A stretch of DNA of 16,305 bases from Candidatus Woesearchaeota archaeon (GCA_003694385.1 RFKA01000035.1:1-16305), one strand, 5' to 3'; shown: positions 1-8,283, counted from the first letter of the stretch. Notes: generated by a model not told the origin, from the sequence alone. Numbers and translations are program-made.

Positions 1-3
1 AAT

Positions 4-357
4 GTGAGCCTCGCGAAGGTCGAGGATGCAAAGCTCGGCATGGCCAAGAGCAAGCAGAGCATCCGCGTATCGTTCGTCTTCGAGACGCGCTACGAGCCCA
101 GCGTGGCAAAGCTCCACTTTGAGGGTGATGTCATCCTGCTCGAGGATAAGAAGCGTGGCGCTGAGATTCTCAATCACTGGAAGAAAGAGAACGCGCTTCC
201 GAAAGAGCTCATGCAGGGACTGCTCAATAATGTGCTCGACCGCTGTAACGTCCAAGCACTGATTCTCGCACGCGACCTCAGCCTCCCCGCACCCGTTCCG
301 CTCCCGAAAGTGAACCTCAAGGAGCCGGCGAAGAAATCCTCGAAGAAAACTGTGTGA
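4..357 (+). CDS. small conserved-looking archaeal protein of unknown function
   Basis: This 117-residue protein starts at GTG 4. The reading frame is open to the window edge, so an earlier start cannot be excluded. However, a TGA at 5-7 overlaps the GTG as GTGA, the same junction used between other genes here, which suggests a translationally coupled start after an unseen upstream gene. I do not recognise an enzyme motif. Residues 18-45 look like alternating beta strands (VSFVF, KLHFEGDVILL). Residues 48-85 look helical and amphipathic, with an HWKKE motif and one cysteine (DRCNVQALIL). A proline-rich segment (LPAPVPLPKVNL) and a lysine-rich tail end the protein. There is no signal peptide or membrane segment, so it is probably cytosolic. 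I have an impression of similar short proteins in uncultivated archaea but cannot name a function. Confidence 0.72.
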   Translation: MSLAKVEDAKLGMAKSKQSIRVSFVFETRYEPSVAKLHFEGDVILLEDKKRGAEILNHWKKENALPKELMQGLLNNVLDRCNVQALILARDLSLPAPVPLPKVNLKEPAKKSSKKTV

Positions 358-370
358 GAATGCAGAAGAT

Positions 371-380
371 TGATAAATAG
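371..380 (+). promoter_or_regulatory. TATA-like box of the surface-protein gene
   Basis: TGATAAATAG is the only AT-rich patch in the 44-bp gap before the ATG at 402. Its core begins about 30 nt before that ATG, and no clear GGAGG/GGTG site lies between them. This spacing predicts transcription starting at or next to the start codon, meaning a leaderless mRNA. Confidence 0.5.
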
Positions 381-401
381 TCCCGGGGATAGCAGGACAG
401 A

Positions 402-3317
402 ATGCTATCATGGCGAGTGCCGCTCTTGGCGCTCTATGGGCTCCTCCTCACCGCACAGGTGTACGCGCTGGATTTCGCTCGGGAAGATTTCGGGATTATA
501 GGATCGGCGAACGAAACGCTCGTCACAGTGCCTTGCGGCGTCTACAACTGGAGCGACTTCATCAACCAGTCAGGAAACGACAGCCAGTGGGTACGTTATC
601 GTGCCGCAACAAATGGCTGCGTCCAGGTCTGGGGCGGCTACCTCCCCGCCGCCTACAACCACTACATCATCGATGGAGTCCTCGTGAATAGTTCGCTCAA
701 TAATGCAACGGACAATGGTGCCATCTTCCAGCAAGACTATATCGGGATTGAGAATAGTGAGTTTGCCGGCAACGATGTCTACACAGGGGTGCCGAGTTGC
801 ACTGAGGCCGCGGGGGGAGGCACGGCCCTACAACTCCAGTTCCATAATTTCATCTGGATTAATAACTCTGAGATTCATGGGTTCTCGAACGTCCTCATCC
901 TCGCCAACCAGTCCATTCGGTTCAGCTACAATTATGTCCATAACTCCAACAATGGCGTCGGCCTCAAAGGGAAGGATTTCATCGTCTATAAAAACGTGTT
1001 CTGGATGATTCCAAACCACCTCTTCACGCTCGAGGACGACACGCCAGAAAACCACTCAGTATACGTCTGGAATAATCTCGCCGTTGACACCCAAGAGAGC
1101 GCATTCATCTATGGCGGGTGGCTTATCGACTTCAGGAAAAACACGTGGTGGGACCAGGGAAACCAGAGCTGCGGTGTTGGGCTTGGACTCCAGTTCCTCG
1201 ACAGGAGCCCCACCGGGCCCTACGGGGGAATTAACACCCCGCCCCAAGGCCCCATTAACATCCGCGACTCATTCATGGGGACGGACTCGGTTGATCCCGC
1301 CCGCCTGCTCCGCCTCGAGCGCAACGTCAGCCTCATCATTAACTACTCAGACTACAACTACCTCTACCGCCCAGAACAGGTGCGGACACAATGGGCCCGA
1401 CAAAGCTGGCCGAACAAGAGCAAGGCCAACTGGACGCTCGCGCAGTGGCAGGCGAACTTCAGTTTCGACCTCAACTCTAACGAGAGCCCAGAAGACCCCC
1501 TTTTTGCGAATGCGACGATCGAGCCGATCCCCGCAAACTGGAGCGAGGCCTGGGAGCGCTTCCGGCCGGCGGCGGACAGCCCATTATGCGGTTCAGCAAG
1601 TGATGGCGGGGATCGTGGCGCAGTCAGCTGCGCAGTCTGCACCCCTTCGGCAGAAACGTGCGATGGAGCCGACAATGACTGCGATGGGTTGATCGATGAG
1701 GATTTCGATGCAGACGGAGACGGCTATTTCGCGGACGGGGCCTGCAACGCAACCTATACGCAACTCGAGCGCGACTGTGATGACACAAACAGCAACAGGA
1801 GCTACAACTTCACCGAGGTGTGCGGGAACGCAGTTGATGAGGACTGCAGCGGAACCGCCGACCTCTGCGCGTGCGCTATCGGCTGCGCCTCAACAAATTG
1901 CAGTTGTAACGGCACAACGCTTCTCATCGGGCAAGGGTATTGTTGCACAAACGGGACGAGTAGTACGCCCTGCACCCCAGAGACGATTACAAAAACCTTC
2001 AGGAACGGCGTGGACGGCTACGCGGGTGCAGAGGATGCACAACTCCAGGAAGGCAGCCCTGATACGCCCAGCACGCCCACGTCCTATACGCGCGTCGGAC
2101 AACTAGGTGTGGGGAACCGCATCCGGCTACTCATCATCTTCAACGGAATCTTTGGTAGCGGAGGAGTGCCGCTGGGGAGCAACATAACGAACGCGACACT
2201 CTATTTCTCCCATGCAGGCATCACTGCGGACGACAACCTCACGATTACCCGCCTGCTCCGCCGGTGGGACACCACGACAGTAACGTGGAACTCTGCAAAC
2301 ACGAGCACGAACTGGGCGAGCCCTGGCGCAGGAGGTAACGGAACTGACCGCGCCCCGAACAGCTCCGACGCGCTCCCCACAAGTGGTGCAACGAATTTCA
2401 CATTCACGATCACAAACGACGTGCAGAACTGGTCTGCAGGTGGGCCGAACTACGGGCACGTCGTTGAGACAGAGCACCCATCGCCATGGGCTGAAGTACG
2501 CATTAATGCAGTTGCTCACACCACAGTGACTTCGCGCCCGCTCCTCAGCATCAGCTACAGAAACGAGAGCCAAGGGCTCTCCTGTGATGCCGTGCTGGGA
2601 TGTGATGACGGAACCTGTGATGACGGGGATTATTGTCCCTCGCTAAACAGCACGTGTAGCGACACTGCGTGCTACGAGCCGACGTGCACGGATGGCTGCG
2701 GCCTCACGCCGGTGCAGCATGGCGGCACTGACGAGTCATGCCAGGGGACACACTACTGTGACGGCAACGGCAACTGTATTGACCGGTGCTCCAACGGTGT
2801 ACGCGATGGCGACGAAACAGGGACCGATTGCGGGGGAAGTTGTGACGCCTGCAGTTCGAGCTCAGGAAGCTCGGGTGGGAGCCACAGCGGGTGGGTTCTC
2901 CCACGTAAGAATGAGAGTGAAGAGACAGAACCCGAAGATAATCAGACAAGAGAAGAAAAAACTAATCAGACAGAAGGGGGGTTGGAGGAAGAGAGGGAAG
3001 GGTTGCAGCACAAGGAGAGGGCAGGGTCCTCGTCAAGGAGACAATCAAGTACTCACTCTGCAGGAACTCACTCCGCAAGATCACCTGAGGATGACTCCAC
3101 AGCAACGGTTTTGGAGAATTCTGGCGAACACGTAGCATCGCACAGAGGGACGGAGCAGCAAGAAAGTACGCGTGACGCCCACGCCATTACGTCCCCCAGC
3201 CACAGGGCTACACTCACAGCTGAAAAGACGACGGCCGTGCTCATGGTTGTCTTCGTGTTCGCACTCGTCACCTGGTGGGCGCGCAAGAAATTCTCGGCAA
3301 AAGACTCGGGAAGATAG
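402..3317 (+). CDS. secreted multidomain surface glycoprotein (beta-helix, MopE-type metal-binding and DNRLRE-like domains) with C-terminal membrane anchor
   Basis: 971 residues. Residues 1-22 form a signal peptide (hydrophobic core, then Ala-Gln-Val-Tyr-Ala). Residues about 85-260 look like a right-handed parallel beta-helix: short repeating strands with Asn-rich turns. Residues about 419-490 carry an Asp/Cys-rich motif (CDGADNDCDG, DADGDGY, DCDDT, VCGNAVDEDC) typical of MopE-like putative metal-binding segments. Residues about 528-719 resemble a DNRLRE/CBM96-type beta-sandwich, with the characteristic TTTVTWN and RPLLSISY strands. Residues 728-817 are cysteine-rich. A serine/glycine stretch and a charged, disordered linker (about 817-940) lead to one transmembrane helix (about 944-959) and a basic tail, giving an outside-facing, C-terminally anchored topology. 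I count about 36 N-x-S/T sequons, so dense N-glycosylation is likely. The ligand is unknown; adhesion or glycan binding is an inference. The gene converges on gatD with a 7-bp gap. Confidence 0.88.
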   Translation: MLSWRVPLLALYGLLLTAQVYALDFAREDFGIIGSANETLVTVPCGVYNWSDFINQSGNDSQWVRYRAATNGCVQVWGGYLPAAYNHYIIDGVLVNSSLNNATDNGAIFQQDYIGIENSEFAGNDVYTGVPSCTEAAGGGTALQLQFHNFIWINNSEIHGFSNVLILANQSIRFSYNYVHNSNNGVGLKGKDFIVYKNVFWMIPNHLFTLEDDTPENHSVYVWNNLAVDTQESAFIYGGWLIDFRKNTWWDQGNQSCGVGLGLQFLDRSPTGPYGGINTPPQGPINIRDSFMGTDSVDPARLLRLERNVSLIINYSDYNYLYRPEQVRTQWARQSWPNKSKANWTLAQWQANFSFDLNSNESPEDPLFANATIEPIPANWSEAWERFRPAADSPLCGSASDGGDRGAVSCAVCTPSAETCDGADNDCDGLIDEDFDADGDGYFADGACNATYTQLERDCDDTNSNRSYNFTEVCGNAVDEDCSGTADLCACAIGCASTNCSCNGTTLLIGQGYCCTNGTSSTPCTPETITKTFRNGVDGYAGAEDAQLQEGSPDTPSTPTSYTRVGQLGVGNRIRLLIIFNGIFGSGGVPLGSNITNATLYFSHAGITADDNLTITRLLRRWDTTTVTWNSANTSTNWASPGAGGNGTDRAPNSSDALPTSGATNFTFTITNDVQNWSAGGPNYGHVVETEHPSPWAEVRINAVAHTTVTSRPLLSISYRNESQGLSCDAVLGCDDGTCDDGDYCPSLNSTCSDTACYEPTCTDGCGLTPVQHGGTDESCQGTHYCDGNGNCIDRCSNGVRDGDETGTDCGGSCDACSSSSGSSGGSHSGWVLPRKNESEETEPEDNQTREEKTNQTEGGLEEEREGLQHKERAGSSSRRQSSTHSAGTHSARSPEDDSTATVLENSGEHVASHRGTEQQESTRDAHAITSPSHRATLTAEKTTAVLMVVFVFALVTWWARKKFSAKDSGR

Positions 3318-3324
3318 CGTCCCG

Positions 3325-4608
3325 CTACGGGAACCCCTCAGGTGTGCTCCGCGAAGAGCATTCGCCACGAAGGTTTTGGCCATAGAGACGCGCAAGGTCT
3401 GCAGGGTGGTTGGAGAGGAGCCACGCGAGTTTCACGAACGCCGTCTCCGGCGTGATGTCGAGTCCCTGCCCGAGCACGCCCGCCGCGATGAGTTGTCGCC
3501 CGGGAGAGTACACATTCATGTTGAGGCGGCCGTAGAGCGTTTGGGAAGCGCCGACGACGGGCATACGTTTCGCGAGCCGCTTGATTGCGCGCAACACTTT
3601 CTCGTGTTCGCTGTTGTGCTCATCCGTCGCCATCGTTGGTGCGTGCCCGATACCGAAGAGTGCGAGGACGAGCCCGTCGAATTTTTCGTACGCAAGGAGT
3701 TCGTGCGCGAAGAAGTGTGGGTGTAAGGTGCACAGGCCAATTTTGAGTTGCTCATTAAAGGGACGGACGACGAGCGGGCCTTGGCTTGTCGGGTAGTCCG
3801 CGAGGCGTTCTACTTCGAGGCCTGGGTAGCTGATGCGCGCGAGGGGCGCGTCGTTTATCGGCCGGAAAGCGTCGCGGCGCGAGGTGTGCATTTTGCGGGA
3901 GCGGCACGCAGGGAGGATAACGCACGCGTCGTTCTCGATGGATTCGTGCATGCAGATGCCGACGCCATGGAAGTGTTCGTGTTCTTGGGCGATGAAGGCA
4001 GTGGCGCAGAGCAGGTTCGACGCGGCGTCACTCGAAGGCCGGTCGCTCGAACGTTGGCTCCCGACGAGGAGCACAGGAATTTGTAGGTTCTCGAGTGCGA
4101 ACGCCAGGGCCGCGCTCGTCATGTGGAGGATGTCCGTGCCGTGTGTGATGATGACGCCCGTCGCGCCAGCCTTGACTTCCTCCTCGACGGCGCGCGCGAG
4201 GATGTTCCAGTGGGGGAAGCGCATCATCTCGCTCTGCATGTTCCCTACGAGCCGCGAGCGGATGTTCGCGAGGGAGAGAATCTCTGGGAAGAGCTCGAGG
4301 AGGTCTTCAGCAGTGAATTGTGCGATGACCGCGCCCGTCGTATAGTCGACGCGGCTCGCAATCGTCCCCCCGGTGTGGAGGATGCTGATGGTTGGAAGCC
4401 CTGTTCGAGTCTTAGGAGGATGGCGCTTTGCCTGCTTCTTCACCGGCACTGAGATGTGCTTCACATGCGAGAGTTCTCCTGGCTTTACGGTGATATTGTA
4501 GCCCGAGTCAAGCTTGATGGTGAGGCGGTCGCCCGCCGTGATAACGATGCCTTCGAGCCGCTGCCCTTGATAGGAGAACGAGAGCCGCTCACCCTTTACA
4601 AACCCCAT
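3325..4608 (-). CDS. gatD: glutamyl-tRNA(Gln) amidotransferase subunit D (asparaginase-type glutaminase)
   Basis: 427 residues, the usual GatD length. GatD releases ammonia from glutamine or asparagine and passes it to GatE, which converts Glu-tRNA(Gln) to Gln-tRNA(Gln) in the cytosol. The first 60 residues form the small N-terminal beta domain characteristic of GatD (KGERLSFSYQGQRLEGIV). The L-asparaginase fold follows: TGGTIAS at 79-85 with the nucleophile Thr82, THGTDI at 155-160 with Thr158-Asp159, and the GatD-typical GSQRSSDRPSSDA at 183-195. The GatD N-terminal domain and the presence of gatE nearby separate it from free asparaginase. ATG 4608 is the natural start; a TATA-like sequence about 31 nt upstream and the lack of a Shine-Dalgarno site suggest a leaderless mRNA. 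Its partner gatE lies 3.8 kb away on the opposite strand. Confidence 0.97.
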   Translation of the reverse strand: MGFVKGERLSFSYQGQRLEGIVITAGDRLTIKLDSGYNITVKPGELSHVKHISVPVKKQAKRHPPKTRTGLPTISILHTGGTIASRVDYTTGAVIAQFTAEDLLELFPEILSLANIRSRLVGNMQSEMMRFPHWNILARAVEEEVKAGATGVIITHGTDILHMTSAALAFALENLQIPVLLVGSQRSSDRPSSDAASNLLCATAFIAQEHEHFHGVGICMHESIENDACVILPACRSRKMHTSRRDAFRPINDAPLARISYPGLEVERLADYPTSQGPLVVRPFNEQLKIGLCTLHPHFFAHELLAYEKFDGLVLALFGIGHAPTMATDEHNSEHEKVLRAIKRLAKRMPVVGASQTLYGRLNMNVYSPGRQLIAAGVLGQGLDITPETAFVKLAWLLSNHPADLARLYGQNLRGECSSRSTPEGFP

Positions 4609-4630
4609 ATGCGGGGTGAGAGAAAGAACG

Positions 4631-4640
4631 GTTAAAAAGT
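4631..4640 (-). promoter_or_regulatory. TATA-like box of gatD
   Basis: On the minus strand this reads ACTTTTTAAC, about 31 nt before the gatD ATG (4608). It directly follows the stop codon of the lysine-rich protein gene (4642-4644), so the same T-run could also help terminate that transcript. Confidence 0.45.
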
Positions 4641-4641
4641 T

Positions 4642-4953
4642 TTACTTCTTGCGTGCCGGCTTGGCCTTTCGCGTGGTTTTCTTGGTCGCTTTGGCCGTTT
4701 TTTTCTTAGCTGTTTTCTTAGTCTTGGCTTTTTTCGCTTGCTGCTCGGCTTTCTTCATTGAATTCTTGAAATTCTTCTCCGCTTTCGCAGCTGCCGCCTT
4801 CACGGCTTTCTCGAGGCGTGCAACCTCGCGCTTGACAACGGCCTTCGCCTTCTTATCAAGCCCTTTCTTCTTCGCGTAGCGGTAGCCGGCGGCACCCGCT
4901 GCAGCGGCTGCGGCAACCGCGGCGGCGATAATCGCTGTTTTTTTCTTAACCAT
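4642..4953 (-). CDS. lysine/alanine-rich histone H1-like basic protein
   Basis: 103 residues, of which about 32 are lysine and most of the rest alanine. I place the start at ATG 4953 because GAGGTGA lies 4 nt upstream; an in-frame ATG 33 nt further upstream would put that ribosome site inside the gene. Residues 1-5 are MVKKK. Residues 7-23 are an alanine-rich hydrophobic stretch with Ile and Val, followed by GYRYAKKKG. Residues 33-75 can form a charged helix. Residues 75-103 are a KKT/KAK-type tail like those of histone H1 and bacterial H1-like proteins. The tail suggests binding to DNA, RNA or anionic surfaces. The N-terminal stretch may be a membrane anchor or only a helix, so the location is undecided. 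Low-complexity composition makes homology unreliable. A TATA-like box sits about 45 nt upstream, so it is probably transcribed separately from rdgB. Confidence 0.8.
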   Translation of the reverse strand: MVKKKTAIIAAAVAAAAAAGAAGYRYAKKKGLDKKAKAVVKREVARLEKAVKAAAAKAEKNFKNSMKKAEQQAKKAKTKKTAKKKTAKATKKTTRKAKPARKK

Positions 4954-4957
4954 TATA

Positions 4958-4964
4958 TCACCTC
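4958..4964 (-). promoter_or_regulatory. strong Shine-Dalgarno site of the lysine-rich protein gene
   Basis: GAGGTGA on the minus strand sits 4 nt before ATG 4953. It closely matches the complement of the 16S rRNA 3' end and decides this start over the upstream in-frame ATG. Confidence 0.75.
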
Positions 4965-4989
4965 GGGACGAGAGTGCATCCCACAACGA

Positions 4990-4999
4990 TGTATTTAAA
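4990..4999 (-). promoter_or_regulatory. TATA-like box of the lysine-rich protein gene
   Basis: The minus strand reads TTTAAATAC here, overlapping the TAA stop of rdgB (4995-4997). It lies about 45 nt before ATG 4953, leaving room for a leader of roughly 20 nt that would contain the GAGGTGA site. Confidence 0.5.
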
Positions 5000-5555
5000 G
5001 CTTCTCCTTGAGTAAGTCGCGGAGCTGCATCAGAGCGAGTCGTCGATGGCTTATCTTGTTTTTTTCTTCTTCCGGCATCTCACCAAACGTCTTCGTGTAG
5101 CCGTCTGGCTGGAAGATTGGGTCGAAGGCGAAACCGTTCTCGCCGCGCGCGTCAACGATCTTCCCAGTGACTTTTCCCGAGACGAACCATGTTTCACCCT
5201 TGGCCAAGAGGCCGATGTGGCACTCGGCTGCGCCCGTTGTGGCGTTAAAGGCTCGGGCGAATCGGACAATGCCTGCGCGACCGAGGCGCGCGTACATGAA
5301 TTTGAAGAGCGGTCCGGGGAAGCCAGTCTCGCCCACCCAGAAACTCGTGTCCTCGACGATGGCGGGTTCGGGAACGCCTTGTTCGTGAGCAGCGAGGAGT
5401 TTCGCTGCAATGACTTCTTTGGGGTCGAGGCTCTGTATCTCGGGAAGAGCGAGCTTGTGCACGACGATGTCGTACTCGGAGAGTATCGCTGTGAACTCGC
5501 GGATTTTGTGCTCGTTGCCTGAGAGGAAGTGGAGCTTCACGGCGTCTTTCCTCAC
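4995..5555 (-). CDS. rdgB: RdgB/HAM1-family non-canonical purine NTP pyrophosphatase
   Basis: 186 residues, normal for the ITPase/HAM1 family. The enzyme hydrolyses ITP, dITP and XTP to monophosphates plus pyrophosphate, keeping deaminated purines out of DNA and RNA. Visible motifs are the phosphate-binding SGNEHKIREF at 12-21, VEDTSF at 67-72 with the likely catalytic Asp69, GFPGPLFKF at 78-86, GFAFDPIFQPDG at 141-152, and KTFGEMPEEEKNKISHR at 155-171. The start is GTG 5555, whose GTGA overlaps the TGA of the preceding YqfO-like gene, so translation is probably coupled. There is no signal peptide; it acts in the cytosol. It is the last gene of the cdc48-yqfO-like-rdgB unit. Confidence 0.96.
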   Translation of the reverse strand: MRKDAVKLHFLSGNEHKIREFTAILSEYDIVVHKLALPEIQSLDPKEVIAAKLLAAHEQGVPEPAIVEDTSFWVGETGFPGPLFKFMYARLGRAGIVRFARAFNATTGAAECHIGLLAKGETWFVSGKVTGKIVDARGENGFAFDPIFQPDGYTKTFGEMPEEEKNKISHRRLALMQLRDLLKEKL

Positions 5556-5935
5556 GGTTTCTTCCCGTTGTGTTTCTTCCCGTTGTTGTTCTTGCGCGGC
5601 ACGAGGTGTGCGAATTCGTGGTTTCGTAAGGGGATGATGTCGTATGCGATTTCCTCATAGGGGTGGGCTTCCCGCATCGCGGCGAGTACGCGGGGCAGGT
5701 CGCTCACGAAGCACACAGTGGCGATGTGGACTTCGGCGACGTCCGCGATAGCGCCGTGCTCGCCGATGAAAGGTTTCGTGCCCTCGAGAGGGCGATAATG
5801 ACCGACCCCTTTATACACGAACGAGCAATAATCGTAGTTCCCGATGCGTCCGGCCCCCGCCTTCCCCAGTGCGAGGCGGACTTTCTCCTCATGCGCTTCG
5901 GGGACTGCGACTATGAGCTTGACGATTTGCTCCAT
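5552..5935 (-). CDS. YqfO/NIF3-N-terminal-like small protein (CutA-like fold)
   Basis: 127 residues. Residues 1-105 match the small stand-alone YqfO family, often labelled 'NGG1p-interacting factor 3': a strand-helix start KLIVAVPEAHEEKV, the signature GAGRIGNYDYCSF at 27-39, GHYRPLEGTKPFIG at 45-58, and HPYEEIAYDI at 91-100. The fold is ferredoxin-like and resembles the trimeric CutA/PII group. The biochemical role of the family is not established; metal or nucleotide binding is only suggested by the fold. The last 20 residues are an extra Asn/Lys-rich tail made partly by a perfect 15-bp tandem duplication. ATG 5935 lies 2 nt after the cdc48 stop, and its stop overlaps the rdgB start, so it is the middle gene of a tight three-gene operon. 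Confidence 0.9.
   Translation of the reverse strand: MEQIVKLIVAVPEAHEEKVRLALGKAGAGRIGNYDYCSFVYKGVGHYRPLEGTKPFIGEHGAIADVAEVHIATVCFVSDLPRVLAAMREAHPYEEIAYDIIPLRNHEFAHLVPRKNNNGKKHNGKKP
5557..5586. repeat. perfect 15-bp tandem duplication in the YqfO-like gene
   Basis: GTTTCTTCCCGTTGT occurs twice in direct succession (5557-5571 and 5572-5586). Read on the minus strand it encodes the repeated Asn-Gly-Lys-Lys of the basic C-terminal tail, just before the stop. Confidence 0.9.
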
Positions 5936-5937
5936 CG

Positions 5938-8229
5938 TTACCCGTAGTAGCTCGGCTTCTCGTCGCGGAGGCGAGCTCCTTGCGCGCTCCGGAAGTGCTT
6001 CTCGAGTTCCTTATATGTCTCTTCGATTTCCTTCGAGCTGCTCGGCTGGACTTTCGAGAGGGCTTCTTCGAATGATTTCTTCGAGACGCTCTTCGCCTTG
6101 ATGTCCTTGCGCAACTCGAGAATCGCTGCTTCGCGGCAGACTGACTCAATATCCGCTCCGACGTACCCTTCTGTTTTCGCCACGAGCTCTTGCACGTCAA
6201 CGTCCTTGTCGAGCTTCATCCCCCGCAGGTGGACTGCGAAGATTTTTGCTCGGGACGCAGCATCGGGCGCGGGGACGAGGATAATGCGGTCGAAGCGGCC
6301 GGGACGCAGGAGCGCGGTGTCAATAATGTCCGGCCGATTCGTTGCTGCAATAATAACGATGTCGTTGAGTTCTTGCAGCCCGTCCATCTCGGTGAGGAGC
6401 TGGTTCACAACGCGTTCCGTGACTTTATTCTCCTCACTCCCGCCACGACGGGGAGCGATGCTATCGACTTCATCAAAGAAGATGATTGTCGGGCTCGTCT
6501 GGCGCGCCTTCTCGAAAATCTTGCGTACGGCTTTCTCGCTCTCCCCCACCCACTTGCTCAGCATCTCAGGCCCCTTAACGAGGATGAAGTTTGCTTCGCT
6601 CTCGTTCGCCACGGCCTTCGCGAGCATCGTCTTCCCTGTGCCTGGGGGGCCATAGAGGAGCACGCCTTTCGGAGGCTTCACGCCGAGTCTTGAGAAGGCG
6701 TCCTTGTGCTTCAGCGGCCACTCAACCGCCTCCTTGAGTTCCTGCTTTACGTCCTCAAGGCCGCCAACGTCGTCCCACTTCACGTCAGGAACTTGGATGA
6801 GTACTTCGCGCATCGCGCTTGGGCGCACAACCTTCAAGGCTTCGAGGAAGTCCTCGTGCTTGATGAAGAGCTTCTCCAGAACCTCCTTCGGAATCTCCTC
6901 GTCTTCTTTGAGGTTGAGGTCGGGGAGGACGCGGCGCAGCACAATCATTGCTGCCTCCTTCGCGAGACTAGCGAGGTCTGCGCCGACAAAACCGTGCGTG
7001 ACGCTCGCGAGCTTGGCGAGGTCGACGTTCTTATCGAGTGGCATGTCGCGCGTGTGAATGCGAAGAATCTTCAGCCTCCCGGGGACGCCCGGCACGCCTA
7101 TCTCGATTTCGCGGTCGAAGCGACCGGGGCGGCGGAGCGCGGGGTCGAGGCTGTTCGGGATGTTCGTCGCCGCGATGACGACGACCTTGCCGCGGCTCTT
7201 CAAGCCGTCCATGATGGCGAGGAGTTGCGCCACGACACGACGCTCGACCTCGCCCTTGCTCTCTTCGCGCTTGCTCGCGATGGCGTCGATTTCGTCGATG
7301 AAGATAATGCTCGGCGCGTTCTTCTCCGCTTCCTCGAACTTCTTCCGGAGGTTCTCCTCGCTCTGCCCGTAGTACTTGCTCATGATTTCCGGGCCGTTAA
7401 TGAGGATGAAATTGCTGTTCGTCTCGTTCGCCACGGCCTTCGCAAGCAAGGTCTTCCCCGTGCCTGGGGGGCCGTGCAAGAGCACCCCTTTGGGTGGTTC
7501 GATGCCAAGGCGTTCAAAAATCTCTGGGTGCTTGAGGGGGAGCTCGACCATCTCGCGCACTTTTGAGAGCTCCTCGTCGAGGCCGCCGATGTCCTCGTAG
7601 CTCACATCGATCACTTTCTCTTCGTCTGTGAGCTCGACGGCTTCAGGATTGAAGATGACATCGGTGTTCTCCGTGACGAGCACGGCCTTCTTGCTAGGCT
7701 GCACGTCGGTGACGACGAATTTGAGGTCGCCGAGTCCGAACGAGAACGACTCGGTGAGCATGTTGGTGAACAAGTCCATATCACTGAAGAAGGGGTTCTC
7801 ACTCATCGCGCTCCGACGACGATTCGTGCCGCCAAGGCCAACGAGGTCCCCCTTCATGACGGCCCGGCCAAGGAGTCCGCGCTTGAAGATTTGCGGGCCG
7901 GCACGAATCATGATGCCACTGCGCGCCGGCGCAATCGTGACGCGCTTCGCTTCGTGCACCTCCGCCTTCCGCACTTTCACCTGCTCGCCAATCGTCGTTC
8001 GGGCATTGCGCCTGATGAGGCCGTCCATGCGGATTATATTGAGGCCGATGTCCCCGGGGAGTGAGCGGTCGGCAATCGCGACCGTGGCGCGTTCGCCCTT
8101 TATCTCGACGATATTACCGGGCCTGATATCGAGTTCGCGCATGTAGGAGGAGTCGAGCCGCACGACGCCTTTATTGATGTCATCTTGTATCGCTTCTGCA
8201 ACTTTGAGTTTCACTTCGGGATTCGCCAT
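5938..8229 (-). CDS. cdc48: CDC48/VCP-type AAA+ ATPase (archaeal VAT homologue)
   Basis: 763 residues, complete. Hexameric CDC48 unfolds and extracts proteins using ATP, often feeding the archaeal 20S proteasome. Residues 1-190 are the N domain (double-psi barrel plus a beta-clam part). D1 has GPPGTGKT at 253-260, Walker B IIFIDE at 308-313 and RRPGRFDRE at 366-374. D2 has GPPGTGKT at 527-534, IIFFDE at 582-587 and LRPGRFDR at 641-648. Both arginine-finger regions are intact, so both rings should hydrolyse ATP. The C-terminus ends in Tyr-Tyr-Gly, which fits the hydrophobic-Tyr-any rule for docking onto proteasome rings. ATG 8229 is supported by GGAGGG 6 nt upstream. It leads an operon with the YqfO-like gene (2-nt gap) and rdgB. 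Confidence 0.98.
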   Translation of the reverse strand: MANPEVKLKVAEAIQDDINKGVVRLDSSYMRELDIRPGNIVEIKGERATVAIADRSLPGDIGLNIIRMDGLIRRNARTTIGEQVKVRKAEVHEAKRVTIAPARSGIMIRAGPQIFKRGLLGRAVMKGDLVGLGGTNRRRSAMSENPFFSDMDLFTNMLTESFSFGLGDLKFVVTDVQPSKKAVLVTENTDVIFNPEAVELTDEEKVIDVSYEDIGGLDEELSKVREMVELPLKHPEIFERLGIEPPKGVLLHGPPGTGKTLLAKAVANETNSNFILINGPEIMSKYYGQSEENLRKKFEEAEKNAPSIIFIDEIDAIASKREESKGEVERRVVAQLLAIMDGLKSRGKVVVIAATNIPNSLDPALRRPGRFDREIEIGVPGVPGRLKILRIHTRDMPLDKNVDLAKLASVTHGFVGADLASLAKEAAMIVLRRVLPDLNLKEDEEIPKEVLEKLFIKHEDFLEALKVVRPSAMREVLIQVPDVKWDDVGGLEDVKQELKEAVEWPLKHKDAFSRLGVKPPKGVLLYGPPGTGKTMLAKAVANESEANFILVKGPEMLSKWVGESEKAVRKIFEKARQTSPTIIFFDEVDSIAPRRGGSEENKVTERVVNQLLTEMDGLQELNDIVIIAATNRPDIIDTALLRPGRFDRIILVPAPDAASRAKIFAVHLRGMKLDKDVDVQELVAKTEGYVGADIESVCREAAILELRKDIKAKSVSKKSFEEALSKVQPSSSKEIEETYKELEKHFRSAQGARLRDEKPSYYG

Positions 8230-8235
8230 AGACCA

Positions 8236-8241
8236 CCCTCC
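8236..8241 (-). promoter_or_regulatory. Shine-Dalgarno site of cdc48
   Basis: GGAGGG on the minus strand ends 6 nt before ATG 8229. With the TATA-like box at 8273-8283 it implies a short leadered mRNA. Confidence 0.65.
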
Positions 8242-8272
8242 CGCATCGTCGGGGCTGCGAGTATTCGAGAAT

Positions 8273-8283
8273 GGTTTTTAAGG
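8273..8283 (-). promoter_or_regulatory. TATA-like box of the cdc48 operon
   Basis: The minus strand reads CCTTAAAAACC, about 45-54 nt before ATG 8229. That distance leaves a leader of about 20-25 nt carrying the GGAGGG site. Confidence 0.5.

Noticed and set aside
1084..1692. Ser/Thr/Arg-rich open frame overlapping the surface-protein gene
   Set aside because: It is a same-strand frame shadow; the overlapping frame has a signal peptide, domains and a membrane anchor.
3318..3324. Terminator between the convergent surface-protein gene and gatD
   Set aside because: The gap is 7 bp with no T-run or hairpin that I can see, so no specific terminator can be placed.
6706..7566. Plus-strand open frame opposite cdc48 (286 codons)
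   Set aside because: It is the antisense shadow of the conserved AAA domains, with no recognisable fold and no promoter or ribosome site.
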